NCBI RefSeq assembly: GCF_001434895.1
Contig: NZ_AZEE01000027.1
Span: 29,163-93,162 of the forward strand
DNA length: 64,000 bases
DNA from: Secundilactobacillus odoratitofui DSM 19909 = JCM 15043
GTDB lineage: Bacteria; Bacillota; Bacilli; Lactobacillales; Lactobacillaceae
Direction: 5' to 3'
Shown: one piece after another, positions 54,980 through 62,753 of the stretch
Position numbering within the stretch: position 1 is the first letter of the stretch
Layout of the letters: each line of letters opens with the position of its first letter
Translations under genes and position numbers: made by a program
Notes under the pieces: model-generated
The model's input: only the letters and a program-made list of their open reading frames with translations
Database searches by the model: none
What the model was told of the DNA's origin: nothing

Positions 54980-56260
54980 ATGTTAAAACGATTCCCATAT
55001 CTTCAAGGCTTAGTCTGGGCCGTCATCTTATTCGTTCTACCACTGCCGTTGATTCAGACGTTAGCAGTCGGCCTCCCCGTAATTTACAGCAGTGAAGCGC
55101 TGGCCATCCAAGTTGGTTCAATTGCCTACGTTTGGTTTCTTGCCGCCATCTACCTGGCCACCCGTCCGAAATGGCTTGACCGCTTGATTGGGCTGCCAAG
55201 TATCTACTTTATTCATGGTATGTTGAGCCTATTTGCCATCGTGCTTGCTTATCTCCATAAATCCGGCACGACCTCAAACGGCCTCATTAAGCTCACCGGT
55301 GATTGGGCCTTTGACTTGTTGATTGGCCTCATGATCTACTCGCTTGTCTTTATGGCGGGGTGGCTGACGAGCCGCGTGCCAATTTTGAAATGGTTGAAAC
55401 ACCAGTTAGAGCGTCTGTTCCGTCACGAACTTTCATTGTGGTTGCACCGACTCAACCTGGTTGCAACCGTGCTGGTCTTCATCCACGTCCAGCTGATCAG
55501 CTATATTACGGCAATCACACCCTATATGTTCTTATTCAACGCCTATTCTGCTATCGTCCTCATCGCCTATATTTATAGTAAGGTCCAAAACGCTACGTTA
55601 CTCTCACCAGCTAAGTTAGTTGCTAAACGAGAACTTGCACCCAATTTTTACGAGTTTACCTTACAACTTCGCCATCCAAGTCGCACTCAAATTTTGCCAG
55701 GTGACTACGTCTTCATTAATTTTCCAACTCAAGACCACCTTCGTGAATTACATCCGTTCTCGGTGGTCAATCATGTTCAGTCGGACGGCCAACTCATTTT
55801 GGCGATTCGCGGTGACGGTGACTTCACCCGCCTAGTACAAGATTTACGTCTGGGTACAAAAGCCACGATTGACGCTAGTTACGGTCGGTTTAACACGATG
55901 ATCAACGAGCACAACGCGGACGAGCTGGTCCTAGTTGCTGGCGGCAGCGGCGTGGTGCCCATGCTTTCATTGATTGATGCTTATCCTGACAAAACCATTA
56001 CGCTTTACTATTCCGCCCACCGCAAAGATGATTTGATTTACGCCGAAAAGCTACAACAATTAGCCAACACCCGCCCAAATTTCACCCTTAAAATGCAGGC
56101 GGGTCGATTCGAGGTCAACAACGAAGTCAATCAATTGCCTGAATACCAAACGCTGTACCTATTATCCGGTCCAGCTCAAATGGGCTTCACCTGGCGTCAT
56201 GCACTACAACGTCACCACGTCAGTCCAGATCAAATTTACTACGAAGAATTTAGTTGGTAA
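54980..56260 (+). CDS. Ferric-reductase-like membrane flavin oxidoreductase
   Basis: The 426-residue protein has about six membrane segments (residues 8-205) with His residues in IHGMLSLFAIVLAYLHK and LHRLNLVATVLVFIH that may bind haem, as in ferric reductase-like transmembrane proteins. A ferredoxin-NADP reductase-type domain follows (about 212-426): the flavin motif HPFSVVN (about 258-264), NAD(P) motif VLVAGGSGVVPML (about 317-329) and the C-terminal LLSGPAQMG. It would pass electrons from NAD(P)H across the membrane, probably to the FMN-binding protein. It is 12 bp after apbE. Confidence 0.84.
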   Translation: MLKRFPYLQGLVWAVILFVLPLPLIQTLAVGLPVIYSSEALAIQVGSIAYVWFLAAIYLATRPKWLDRLIGLPSIYFIHGMLSLFAIVLAYLHKSGTTSNGLIKLTGDWAFDLLIGLMIYSLVFMAGWLTSRVPILKWLKHQLERLFRHELSLWLHRLNLVATVLVFIHVQLISYITAITPYMFLFNAYSAIVLIAYIYSKVQNATLLSPAKLVAKRELAPNFYEFTLQLRHPSRTQILPGDYVFINFPTQDHLRELHPFSVVNHVQSDGQLILAIRGDGDFTRLVQDLRLGTKATIDASYGRFNTMINEHNADELVLVAGGSGVVPMLSLIDAYPDKTITLYYSAHRKDDLIYAEKLQQLANTRPNFTLKMQAGRFEVNNEVNQLPEYQTLYLLSGPAQMGFTWRHALQRHHVSPDQIYYEEFSW

Positions 56261-56407
56261 CCGGCTTTACCATTTCTTAACCAATTTCGTTGCCGCTTTT
56301 AAGTTAGCGTTAAGCTCAAGTCAGTAAATTATAGTTATTGAATCACAGAGAGGATTCAATCTTATAAACGACTAAAACCCTGAACCGCTTAAACGGAGGT
56401 AACGATT

Positions 56408-57169
56408 ATGATTAAAACTAACACGATTAAAACTTATAACTTAACTGCCATGGCCCTCCCCTTTGTCCTAACCTTCGTCTTGTCACCAGAACAATTGGAA
56501 CAGACACCCGACTTAAACGCCGTGACTGATCAAGTTCACGCCTACCTCGACCAGATTGACCAGGACTTTTCGACCTTTAAACCAACGTCACTAGTCAGTC
56601 GCTACCAACGTGGCGAACTTGCTGAAAATGAATTCACTGAACAGTTTAAGGACATCATGACTTACACCACTCGTGCAGAAGACATGACTGATGGTGCCTT
56701 CAATCCTTACTTTGCTGGTAAATACGACCCAACTGGGATGGTCAAAGGCTGGGCTATCGAACACGCCTTTGAAGCCTACCTCGAACCGTTACTTCGAACA
56801 GAACAGGTCACCGCAGTCGTTCTCAACGGTGCCGGTGACATGAAAGTTGGCGTCATGGAAAGTAGTGACTTCGAATGGAATATCGGTATCGCTGATCCAA
56901 CCGATAACACCAAAATGATTTATCAGCTCGACATTCAAAATGGTGCGATTGCCACTTCGGGCATGGGCGACGATGGTCAACACATCCAACCCCTTGGCCT
57001 TGAAAGTAGCTTAAAGCAGGCCACGATTATCTCAGATAGCTTAATTGATGCTGACATTCTTGCTGTTGCGGCTGTTGCAATGGGCCGTGACCGGTTTATC
57101 GCTTACGCCGATGAATACGACGCTAACGGGCTACTGGTTGATGATCAGTTGGCTGAGATTGAACTTTAA
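56408..57169 (+). CDS. FAD:protein FMN transferase, ApbE family (paralogue 2)
   Basis: The 253-residue protein aligns along its length with paralogue 1 (DQDFSTFKPTSLV, DPTGMVKGWAIEHAFEAYLEPLL in shortened form PTGMVKGWAIEHAFEAYL, VLNGAGDMKVG, GAIATSGMG). It likewise lacks a signal peptide. It lies 147 bp after the reductase gene with its own GGAGG site and a small TTGAATC/GATTCAA hairpin in the spacer. Having two transferases beside one visible acceptor suggests different acceptors or partial loss of function. Confidence 0.86.
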   Translation: MIKTNTIKTYNLTAMALPFVLTFVLSPEQLEQTPDLNAVTDQVHAYLDQIDQDFSTFKPTSLVSRYQRGELAENEFTEQFKDIMTYTTRAEDMTDGAFNPYFAGKYDPTGMVKGWAIEHAFEAYLEPLLRTEQVTAVVLNGAGDMKVGVMESSDFEWNIGIADPTDNTKMIYQLDIQNGAIATSGMGDDGQHIQPLGLESSLKQATIISDSLIDADILAVAAVAMGRDRFIAYADEYDANGLLVDDQLAEIEL

Positions 57170-57187
57170 ACTTAATGGTTTAATCAT

Positions 57188-57226
57188 AAAAACGGCGTCA
57201 TCCGCTTGGATGACGCCGTTTTTTGT
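57188..57226. terminator. Bidirectional terminator
   Basis: AAAACGGCGTCATCC pairs with GGATGACGCCGTTTT around GCTT, with a longer T run on the + strand. It separates the convergent apbE paralogue 2 and the dehydrogenase gene. Confidence 0.9.
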
Positions 57227-57248
57227 TGAATATTATTTTGGGGATTTT

Positions 57249-58643
57249 TTAGTTAATCTTACGCCCTGGATTTAACAACCCCATTGGGTCAAACAGCGCT
57301 TTGATTTGATGTTGAATCTGATCGACGTCTTCACCAAGTTCTTCGTTGTTCCACTGGTTCTTCAACGTCCCAACCGCGTGTTCACCAGAAATCGTACCGC
57401 CAAGTTCAAGGGTTTTGTGGAACATCAACTGCAATGCTTCAACCACCGCCTGTGGCGTTTCCGTCTGTTCCTTTGGCCAAACAATCGTTGGGTGAACATT
57501 CCCGTCACCAGCGTGCCCAGCTACGTAAATCTTGAGTTGCTTCTTCTCACCTAGGTCGTGAATGTAGTCCATCATTGGTGCCAGCTTTGATAATGGCATG
57601 GCCATATCTTCCATGATGTGGTTTTGACCAGCAAAGACTGCTGGTAACATATCGCGACGCAATTTTTCCAATTCAGCTTGCCGGTCCGGATCAGTTGTCA
57701 CCGTTGCATTAGCGGCACCATGAGCAGCCATTAAGGCCTTTAACTTATCAACGACCTCAGGAATACTGTTATCGACCTTAAAAATCAACATGGCGCCGCT
57801 ATTATCACTGTAATGCGTCCCTTCATAAGCATCCAAGGCCGCAATCGTGGCACTATCTAATGCCTCAAGCATCGTGGGGTAAACACCAGAGATTCGAATT
57901 TCCGCAACAGCTTCAGCCAATTTGGTCATATTATCGAAGAAGGCAACGCCCATGGTTGGTTTCCCAATTGGAATCGGCATTAACTTGACCGTGACTTCTG
58001 TGACGACACCAAGCGTGCCTTCAGAGCCGACAAACAGCTGCGTCAAGTTATAGCCAAAGGCCTGTTTCAATGTGCGGCCCCCAAGTTTGATTTCACGCCC
58101 ATCTGCTAAAACGACCTTTAAACCTAGGACATTATCCTTGGTTGCACCGTATTTGACCGTACTCATGCCACCCGCATTAGTTGCAACGTTGCCACCAATT
58201 CCTGAGATTGGCTTTGAGCCAGGATCTGGCGCGTAAAACATGCCTTGCTCCCGGGCAGCCTTATCCAAATCACCGTTGATGACACCAGGTTCAACCACCG
58301 CAACGGAATCGGCACGGCTAATTTCTTTGATTTGATTCATCTGCTTCGTCGAAAGGACAAAGCTACCAGCAACACCATCCGCTCCAGCAACGGTACTCGT
58401 GAACTGATCTTGTGGAATCACTGGCACGTGAAACTTCCGTGCCGCTCGCATAACGCCCTGCACATCAGCGGTCGATTGCGCTTCAATATAAGCAAGGGCC
58501 AAACCACTATCATCGCTGCTTAAACGTGGACTAAACGACTGCTTTTTTAACGTCGCTTCATCCGTATATACGGTACCATTCGAAACCTGTTGCTTTAAAT
58601 AATCAATCATTTCTGTTTGACTGAACGCACTAAAAACTGTCAA
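57249..58643 (-). CDS. FAD-linked D-2-hydroxyacid (D-lactate/glycolate) dehydrogenase, GlcD family
   Basis: The protein of about 464 residues has an FAD_binding_4 domain (about 35-175; IPQDQFTSTVAGADGV, then GGNVATNAGGMSTVKYG) and an FAD-linked oxidase C-terminal domain ending SGEHAVGTLK and LFDPMGLLNPGRKI. It oxidises D-lactate or glycolate and passes electrons to a carrier. The start is uncertain: a TTG at 58643 has AAGGGA 9 bp upstream; a GTG at 58673 and an ATG at 58610 lack a good site. Its closeness to the flavin electron-transfer genes may be functional, but it is on the other strand. Confidence 0.86.
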   Translation of the reverse strand: MTVFSAFSQTEMIDYLKQQVSNGTVYTDEATLKKQSFSPRLSSDDSGLALAYIEAQSTADVQGVMRAARKFHVPVIPQDQFTSTVAGADGVAGSFVLSTKQMNQIKEISRADSVAVVEPGVINGDLDKAAREQGMFYAPDPGSKPISGIGGNVATNAGGMSTVKYGATKDNVLGLKVVLADGREIKLGGRTLKQAFGYNLTQLFVGSEGTLGVVTEVTVKLMPIPIGKPTMGVAFFDNMTKLAEAVAEIRISGVYPTMLEALDSATIAALDAYEGTHYSDNSGAMLIFKVDNSIPEVVDKLKALMAAHGAANATVTTDPDRQAELEKLRRDMLPAVFAGQNHIMEDMAMPLSKLAPMMDYIHDLGEKKQLKIYVAGHAGDGNVHPTIVWPKEQTETPQAVVEALQLMFHKTLELGGTISGEHAVGTLKNQWNNEELGEDVDQIQHQIKALFDPMGLLNPGRKIN

Positions 58644-58867
58644 AAGACCAAGTCCCTTCAAGTTATTTTTCACAAGTTAGTATAGTCCCGCCATCCTGAA
58701 AATAATAATATTTCAACTTCAAAATCATCACAAATTACTTAATATTTGTTAAAACGGCTAGGTATTATGCTACAAAAGAGTTACCCTTAAGGCTCGTTTA
58801 AGTTCAGCATGATTAACTTAACAACAATGAAATTATAACTAAATTACGTCTACTAAAGGAGCCACGC

Positions 58868-60004
58868 ATGCAGAATCAATTTCCCCGACACTCGAAACCT
58901 AAACGGCATTTTCGTCTTCGCGTTTTTCTCGCTTGGGTGTTTTTTACTTTAATTACCGTGGGCAGTGCGAGCGCTGCTTATGTTTACTACCAAGCCAAGT
59001 CCAGTATTGATAAAACTTACTCGGCTGCACAAGGCGCCAAAACCGCGAAAGTCTCAAGTACAAAGCCAATTAGCATTTTACTGATGGGAACTGATACCGG
59101 TGCGCTTGGCCGAACGTATAAGGGTCGTACCGACACCATGATCGTCGTCACCATCAACCCTAAAACTAATAAGACCACCATGGTCAGCATCCCACGTGAT
59201 ACGCTCGCAAAAATTTCTGCGACGAGCAGTAACAGCTCAAGCACGCAAAAAATCAACGCAGCATATACCGTTGGTGGTGCAACGACAGCCATGAAGACTG
59301 TCGAAAGCTTGCTCAACATTCCAATTAATTATTACGTTACCATCAACATGGGCGGTCTGGAAAAAGTGGTCAATGCCATCGGTGGTATTGATGTGAACGT
59401 ACCATTTTCTTGGAGCGATTCTCACACCCACATGTCCTTTAAGAAAGGTAAAGCGCATTTAAACGGTAAACAAGCCTTAGCTTTCGCCCGGATGCGTTAT
59501 GAAGATCCGAATGGGGACTATGGTCGTCAAAAACGGCAACAACAAGTCATCCAGCAAATCGTCAAAAAGGTGACCAAGTCCGGTAACGTTTCAATGTACC
59601 GTAAACTCTTGAGCCTACTCTCTAATAACATGAAGACCAACCTGTCGTTCAGTGACATGGTGAGTTTGGCTGAAAATGATAAGTCTGCCACTAAGTCTGT
59701 TAAAAAATACACGTTACAGGGTGTCGGCGCGTACATCAACGAAGAATCTTACCAAGTGCCAACCACGAAGGAGCTCCAAAAGATGTCAAACACTCTTCGT
59801 AAATCACTTGGCTTATCCAGCGAAACTTTAAGCAACTACAATACTTCAGAAAACAAGCTGAATACTGCTAATGGATTTGACTGGTCTGGTGACAATCCTG
59901 ACTATACCCTTTACGATAGTACTTCGACGACGAGTGATAGCACGAGTGATACCGGTACGACTACCGCTGGTGGCGGTACTGCTACTATGCAGCCTGGCTA
60001 CTAA
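58868..60004 (+). CDS. LytR-CpsA-Psr (LCP) family cell wall glycopolymer ligase
   Basis: The 378-residue protein has one N-terminal membrane anchor (about 18-42), an LCP domain (about 68-225) and a Ser/Thr/Gly-rich tail (about 350-378). LCP motifs are RTDTMIVV (about 89-96), SIPRDT (about 111-116) and ARMRYEDPNGDYGRQKRQQ (about 206-224). These enzymes attach teichoic acids or polysaccharides to peptidoglycan. It is single-gene with AAAGGAG before the ATG. Confidence 0.92.
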   Translation: MQNQFPRHSKPKRHFRLRVFLAWVFFTLITVGSASAAYVYYQAKSSIDKTYSAAQGAKTAKVSSTKPISILLMGTDTGALGRTYKGRTDTMIVVTINPKTNKTTMVSIPRDTLAKISATSSNSSSTQKINAAYTVGGATTAMKTVESLLNIPINYYVTINMGGLEKVVNAIGGIDVNVPFSWSDSHTHMSFKKGKAHLNGKQALAFARMRYEDPNGDYGRQKRQQQVIQQIVKKVTKSGNVSMYRKLLSLLSNNMKTNLSFSDMVSLAENDKSATKSVKKYTLQGVGAYINEESYQVPTTKELQKMSNTLRKSLGLSSETLSNYNTSENKLNTANGFDWSGDNPDYTLYDSTSTTSDSTSDTGTTTAGGGTATMQPGY

Positions 60005-60029
60005 TTTTTAGATATTGGTTATGCTACTA

Positions 60030-60240
60030 AAGCTGTTGTCGCTCAGCCTTCGGCCAGCGGTGATTGGGGACCTGAAGTGGGGACCGGGTCGAGCCAAGGT
60101 CTCGCCCCTCGCATTTGAGCCTCACCCAGAACCGTTGTGAGTCTCAAACGTCGTCCCGTGATACCAGGAAAACCACCTGATATCACCGCCACCACAGGTC
60201 CCCAACCACCGCTGACACTACGGCTTTACATGGTGTCAAA
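60030..60240 (+). repeat. Family B structured repeat, copy B8 (divergent)
   Basis: The closing stem joins 60056-60074 and 60195-60213 with two mismatches. The core is altered to GTGGGGACCGGGTCGAGCCA and the second hairpin is GAG/CTC. The third hairpin TTTGAG-CTCAC/GTGAG-CTCAAA and the fourth GTGATA-CAGG/CCTG-TATCAC keep their places. It is the most divergent copy. Confidence 0.72.
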
Positions 60241-60320
60241 ATGGTGGTTACACTGATCTGCTTACCACTCAATGACGACGCGTATACTGACTCTTTAGAG
60301 ATTTAAACAACTTTTAGGAC

Positions 60321-60375
60321 AAAAATAGTCATAACGATCGACCACTTAAGGTCATGTCGTTATGACTATTTTTTC
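60321..60375. terminator. Terminator between LCP gene and amino acid permease
   Basis: AAATAGTCATAACGA pairs with TCGTTATGACTATTT and GACC with GGTC nearer the loop; T runs occur on both sides. It separates convergent genes. Confidence 0.8.
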
Positions 60376-60513
60376 GTCTTTAATAATTTACGTTCAACCA
60401 CGGTTAAGGATTTACACTGTAAATAACAATTCAGACAATTTACCACATCTGTTGTCCGTTAATACTATCTCAGTCGGAAGTCTCAGCTAACCCATTTAAC
60501 TAGTGAGAACCCA

Positions 60514-61929
60514 TTATTTTTCAGTATGCAATTGACTGTGCCAAACACCATAACTAGCGTAAAGAATCACACCAAGCGCAAACCAGACAAGTGAAACGAT
60601 CCAAGTATCGAGTGGTAACTGAACCAGCATCCAAATACACAGGCCCGCAGAAATGATTGGTAAAACAGGATAGAACGGCACCTTGAACCCGGTATTTTCG
60701 ATATCTTTACGTTTACGCAGTGGTAAGACACCCAGTGACATCATCGTGAAGGCAATTAGTGTTCCGATATTAACTAATTCAGTTAGTCGATCCAGTGAAA
60801 CCAGACCACCCATGATTGCAATCACAATAGTAACGGCAGCCAAACTATGGCTCGGCACTTGATGCTTCATATTAATCTTACCCAGTTTTTTTGGAAGCAA
60901 CCCGTCACGACCGATTGAGTAAATCAACCGTGATGAACTATAAATCATAGAGAGCATCATGGTGAACATCCCGGCTAAGGCCCCGACGGAGATCACACCG
61001 GCCACCCAGTTCTGATTCACAATTTGTAACGCATATGACACTGGTGCGGCAACGTTTAACTTGGTGTAAGACACCATCCCGGTGAGTACGGCGGCTACTG
61101 CCATATAAAGTAATGTACAAATAATTAGCGTGCCGATAATCCCAATTGGCATATTTCGCTTAGGATTCTTCACTTCAGCAGCGGACGCTGACACGCAATC
61201 AAAACCAAGATAGGCATAGAAGACAAGTGACGCACCACGCATGATACCGTGTGAACCATATGGTGCAAATGGTGTCCAATTACCTGGTTTAACGTAGAAC
61301 AGGCCGACCACAACAAAGAGTAAAATAATCACAATTTTAGCAATCACAATAATGTTGTTGATTCGCGTCGAGGTCTTGACCCCTTGCGTCAATAACAAGC
61401 TAATTGCAAGGACAATCAACACAGCAAAAATATTAATGTAGGTACCATGTGCCGGATCAAAGCTCCCGGTAATGGCCTTGGGAACGTTAATGCCAAAACC
61501 CTTCAAGAATGAAATGAGATAAGCTGACCACCCGGTTGATACGGCAGCCACTGACAACATATACTCCAAAATCAATGCCCATCCGATAACCCAACCAACA
61601 AATTCGCCGAAGACAATGTTGCCGTATGAGTATGCACTACCCGCAACTGGCAGCGCACTGGAAAATTCAGCGTAACACATTGCTGCCGTCGCACAAACTA
61701 AGGCGGCCAAGACGAAGGAAATAATGATGCCAGGGCCACTATAAAGTGCTGCCACGGTGCCTGGTAAAATAAAGATCCCAGTCCCAATCACGGTTCCCAC
61801 ACCCAGTAGTAACAGGTCCTTAGCGTTCATAGACTTCTCTAATAAACTATCCTTATCAAGATATCGATCAAGTGATTCTTTTTTGGTTAAACGGCCGACA
61901 AGCCGGTTGACCATTGTGGTTGATTGCAT
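60514..61929 (-). CDS. APC-family amino acid permease under Phe attenuator
   Basis: The 471-residue protein has 12-13 membrane segments and the cationic/APC-type start DLLLLGVGTVIGTGIFILPG-like pattern (GVGTVIGTGIFILPGTVAA, about residues 44-62), with FYAYLGFDCVSASAAEVKNP near residue 230. By sequence alone it looks like a YfnA/CAT-type permease. The Phe-rich leader peptide upstream suggests that phenylalanine or aromatic amino acids are substrates, which is inference. The ATG at 61929 follows GGGAGG; an in-frame start at 61965 does not. Confidence 0.87.
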   Translation of the reverse strand: MQSTTMVNRLVGRLTKKESLDRYLDKDSLLEKSMNAKDLLLLGVGTVIGTGIFILPGTVAALYSGPGIIISFVLAALVCATAAMCYAEFSSALPVAGSAYSYGNIVFGEFVGWVIGWALILEYMLSVAAVSTGWSAYLISFLKGFGINVPKAITGSFDPAHGTYINIFAVLIVLAISLLLTQGVKTSTRINNIIVIAKIVIILLFVVVGLFYVKPGNWTPFAPYGSHGIMRGASLVFYAYLGFDCVSASAAEVKNPKRNMPIGIIGTLIICTLLYMAVAAVLTGMVSYTKLNVAAPVSYALQIVNQNWVAGVISVGALAGMFTMMLSMIYSSSRLIYSIGRDGLLPKKLGKINMKHQVPSHSLAAVTIVIAIMGGLVSLDRLTELVNIGTLIAFTMMSLGVLPLRKRKDIENTGFKVPFYPVLPIISAGLCIWMLVQLPLDTWIVSLVWFALGVILYASYGVWHSQLHTEK

Positions 61930-61983
61930 TGTAATTCCTCCCATAAATTGACTGTCAGGTGACACTCAGTGGTAAGCGAGCCA

Positions 61984-62022
61984 TAAAAAAACACCAGGGA
62001 CCAAATTGTCCGCTGGTGTTTT
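61984..62022 (-). terminator. Attenuator terminator of the Phe leader
   Basis: On the minus strand AACACCAG-n-GGAC pairs with GTCC-n-CTGGTGTT and is followed by seven T residues, 55 bp before the permease start. Confidence 0.87.
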
Positions 62023-62129
62023 AACCAGCCAGACAGCCCAAGCATCTCGCCTAGCTGTCTGACCAATGAGTGATAAGTGCCATGCTAATAGCAACTTCTC
62101 TAACTTACCGGTTGATAGCCAGGCTGGTT
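62023..62129 (-). promoter_or_regulatory. Phe leader: competing RNA segments
   Basis: On the minus strand AACCAGCC (complement of 62122-62129), placed right after the Phe codons, pairs perfectly with GGCTGGTT (complement of 62023-62030). The second segment can instead pair as GCTGGT with ACACCAGC of the terminator arm, forming an antiterminator. A CAGACAGC/GCTGTCTG hairpin (62030-62061) lies between them. Ribosome stalling at Phe codons would cover the first segment and favour antitermination. Confidence 0.75.
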
Positions 62130-62177
62130 AAAGAAGAAGAAAAATCGCTGTGAAATTGAAATTAGACGATCTAGCAT
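62100..62177 (-). CDS. Phe-rich leader peptide (attenuator ORF)
   Basis: This 25-codon ORF starts MLDRLISISQR and then has five Phe codons in a row (TTT TTC TTC TTC TTT), followed by NQPGYQPVS. It lies between a consensus promoter and an attenuator terminator. The run of Phe codons ends just before the first RNA switching segment. This is the layout of pheA/pheST leaders of enteric bacteria, here before a permease gene. The ribosome binding site AAAGGG is weak to moderate. The ORF and hairpins are seen; Phe-dependent control is inferred. Confidence 0.82.
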   Translation of the reverse strand: MLDRLISISQRFFFFFNQPGYQPVS

Positions 62178-62208
62178 GTTCAGCACCCTTTCGTTAGTTA
62201 ATGACCAC

Positions 62209-62238
62209 AGTATACCGAAACAATGAGAAAGTTGTCAA
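62209..62238 (-). promoter_or_regulatory. Promoter of the Phe leader and permease
   Basis: On the minus strand TTGACA and TATACT are separated by 18 bp, about 30 bp before the leader ORF. Confidence 0.82.
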
Positions 62239-62387
62239 GGCTCTAATTTAATTCTAAAAATACGTGGCGTTTTTCAAATTAGTTCATATGCGAAATAAAC
62301 TTTATAATATCAACGCTCAATAATATGCACCAAACGAATTTTTGATACAGTGCTACGATAGCGTCACTTCTCTTCTTAAATTCTAAC

Positions 62388-62416
62388 TTGTCTCATGCAT
62401 TCGAACCCGATACGCT
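62388..62416 (+). promoter_or_regulatory. Probable promoter of the type I toxin mRNA
   Basis: TTGTCT and TACGCT are separated by 17 bp. A start near 62422 puts the TGTCGCCCG segment at the 5' end of the mRNA, where it can pair with CGGGCGACA at 62571-62579 beyond the toxin stop. Confidence 0.55.
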
Positions 62417-62477
62417 ATGACTGTCGCCCGACTTTCAACATGTAATTTTGATTACTGCGAAGGGAGGTGCTGACCTC

Positions 62478-62564
62478 ATGCCTTTCATTTTGACAGTGGT
62501 TGCTGGTATTCTTTCCGGTATTGTTGTGGCGCTCTTTGCCAACTGGTTGAACCGGAGAAAATAA
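62478..62564 (+). CDS. Fst/Lpt-like type I toxin, 28 residues
   Basis: The 28-codon ORF encodes a single membrane helix (from MPFILTVVAGIL to about residue 20) followed by ANWLNRRK, the hydrophobic helix plus W-L-x-R and basic tail of the Fst/Lpt family. Its Shine-Dalgarno site is in a small hairpin GAGGT-GCTG-ACCTC (62464-62477) that ends at the ATG, as in Fst mRNAs where translation is delayed. A converging antitoxin promoter, a shared bidirectional terminator and direct repeats complete the locus. Toxicity itself is inferred from family resemblance. Confidence 0.8.
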   Translation: MPFILTVVAGILSGIVVALFANWLNRRK

Positions 62565-62601
62565 GCTAACCGGGCGACAAAAATCAACCAGATGTTTTAT
62601 T

Positions 62602-62649
62602 AGCACACAGAAAAGGGACGCCCGGCATGGCGTCCCTTTTCTGTGTGCT
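62602..62649. terminator. Shared bidirectional terminator of toxin and antitoxin RNAs
   Basis: A perfect 21-bp stem joins 62602-62622 and 62629-62649 around CGGCAT. The GC-rich part GGGACGCC/GGCGTCCC is followed by TTTTCTGT in both directions, so it terminates both converging RNAs. Confidence 0.88.
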
Positions 62650-62702
62650 AACCACATGACTTTCATTTGAATTCATTTTACCAAGCTATTTAAATAAGTC
62701 AA
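62602..62702 (-). ncRNA. Antitoxin RNA of the Fst-like system
   Basis: A minus-strand promoter TTGACT (62697-62702) and TAAAAT (62675-62680) with 16-bp spacing would start an RNA of about 60-65 nt that ends in the terminator at 62602-62649. GACTTTCA (62658-62665) and TTTGA (62666-62670) repeat GACTTTCA (62430-62437) and TTTGA (62447-62451) in the toxin leader, so the RNA is complementary to the toxin mRNA there and at the terminator. This copies the par RNAII design. Confidence 0.75.
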
Positions 62703-62753
62703 GCAATTCGTTGAACGCATCCATCAATACGCGATGGACATCCGGTTTAAATC

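Noticed and set aside
16305..60240. Family B as a CRISPR array or insertion sequence
   Set aside because: Copies are dispersed, not regularly spaced, and contain no transposase ORF or fixed terminal inverted repeats. The closing stems differ in sequence between copies.
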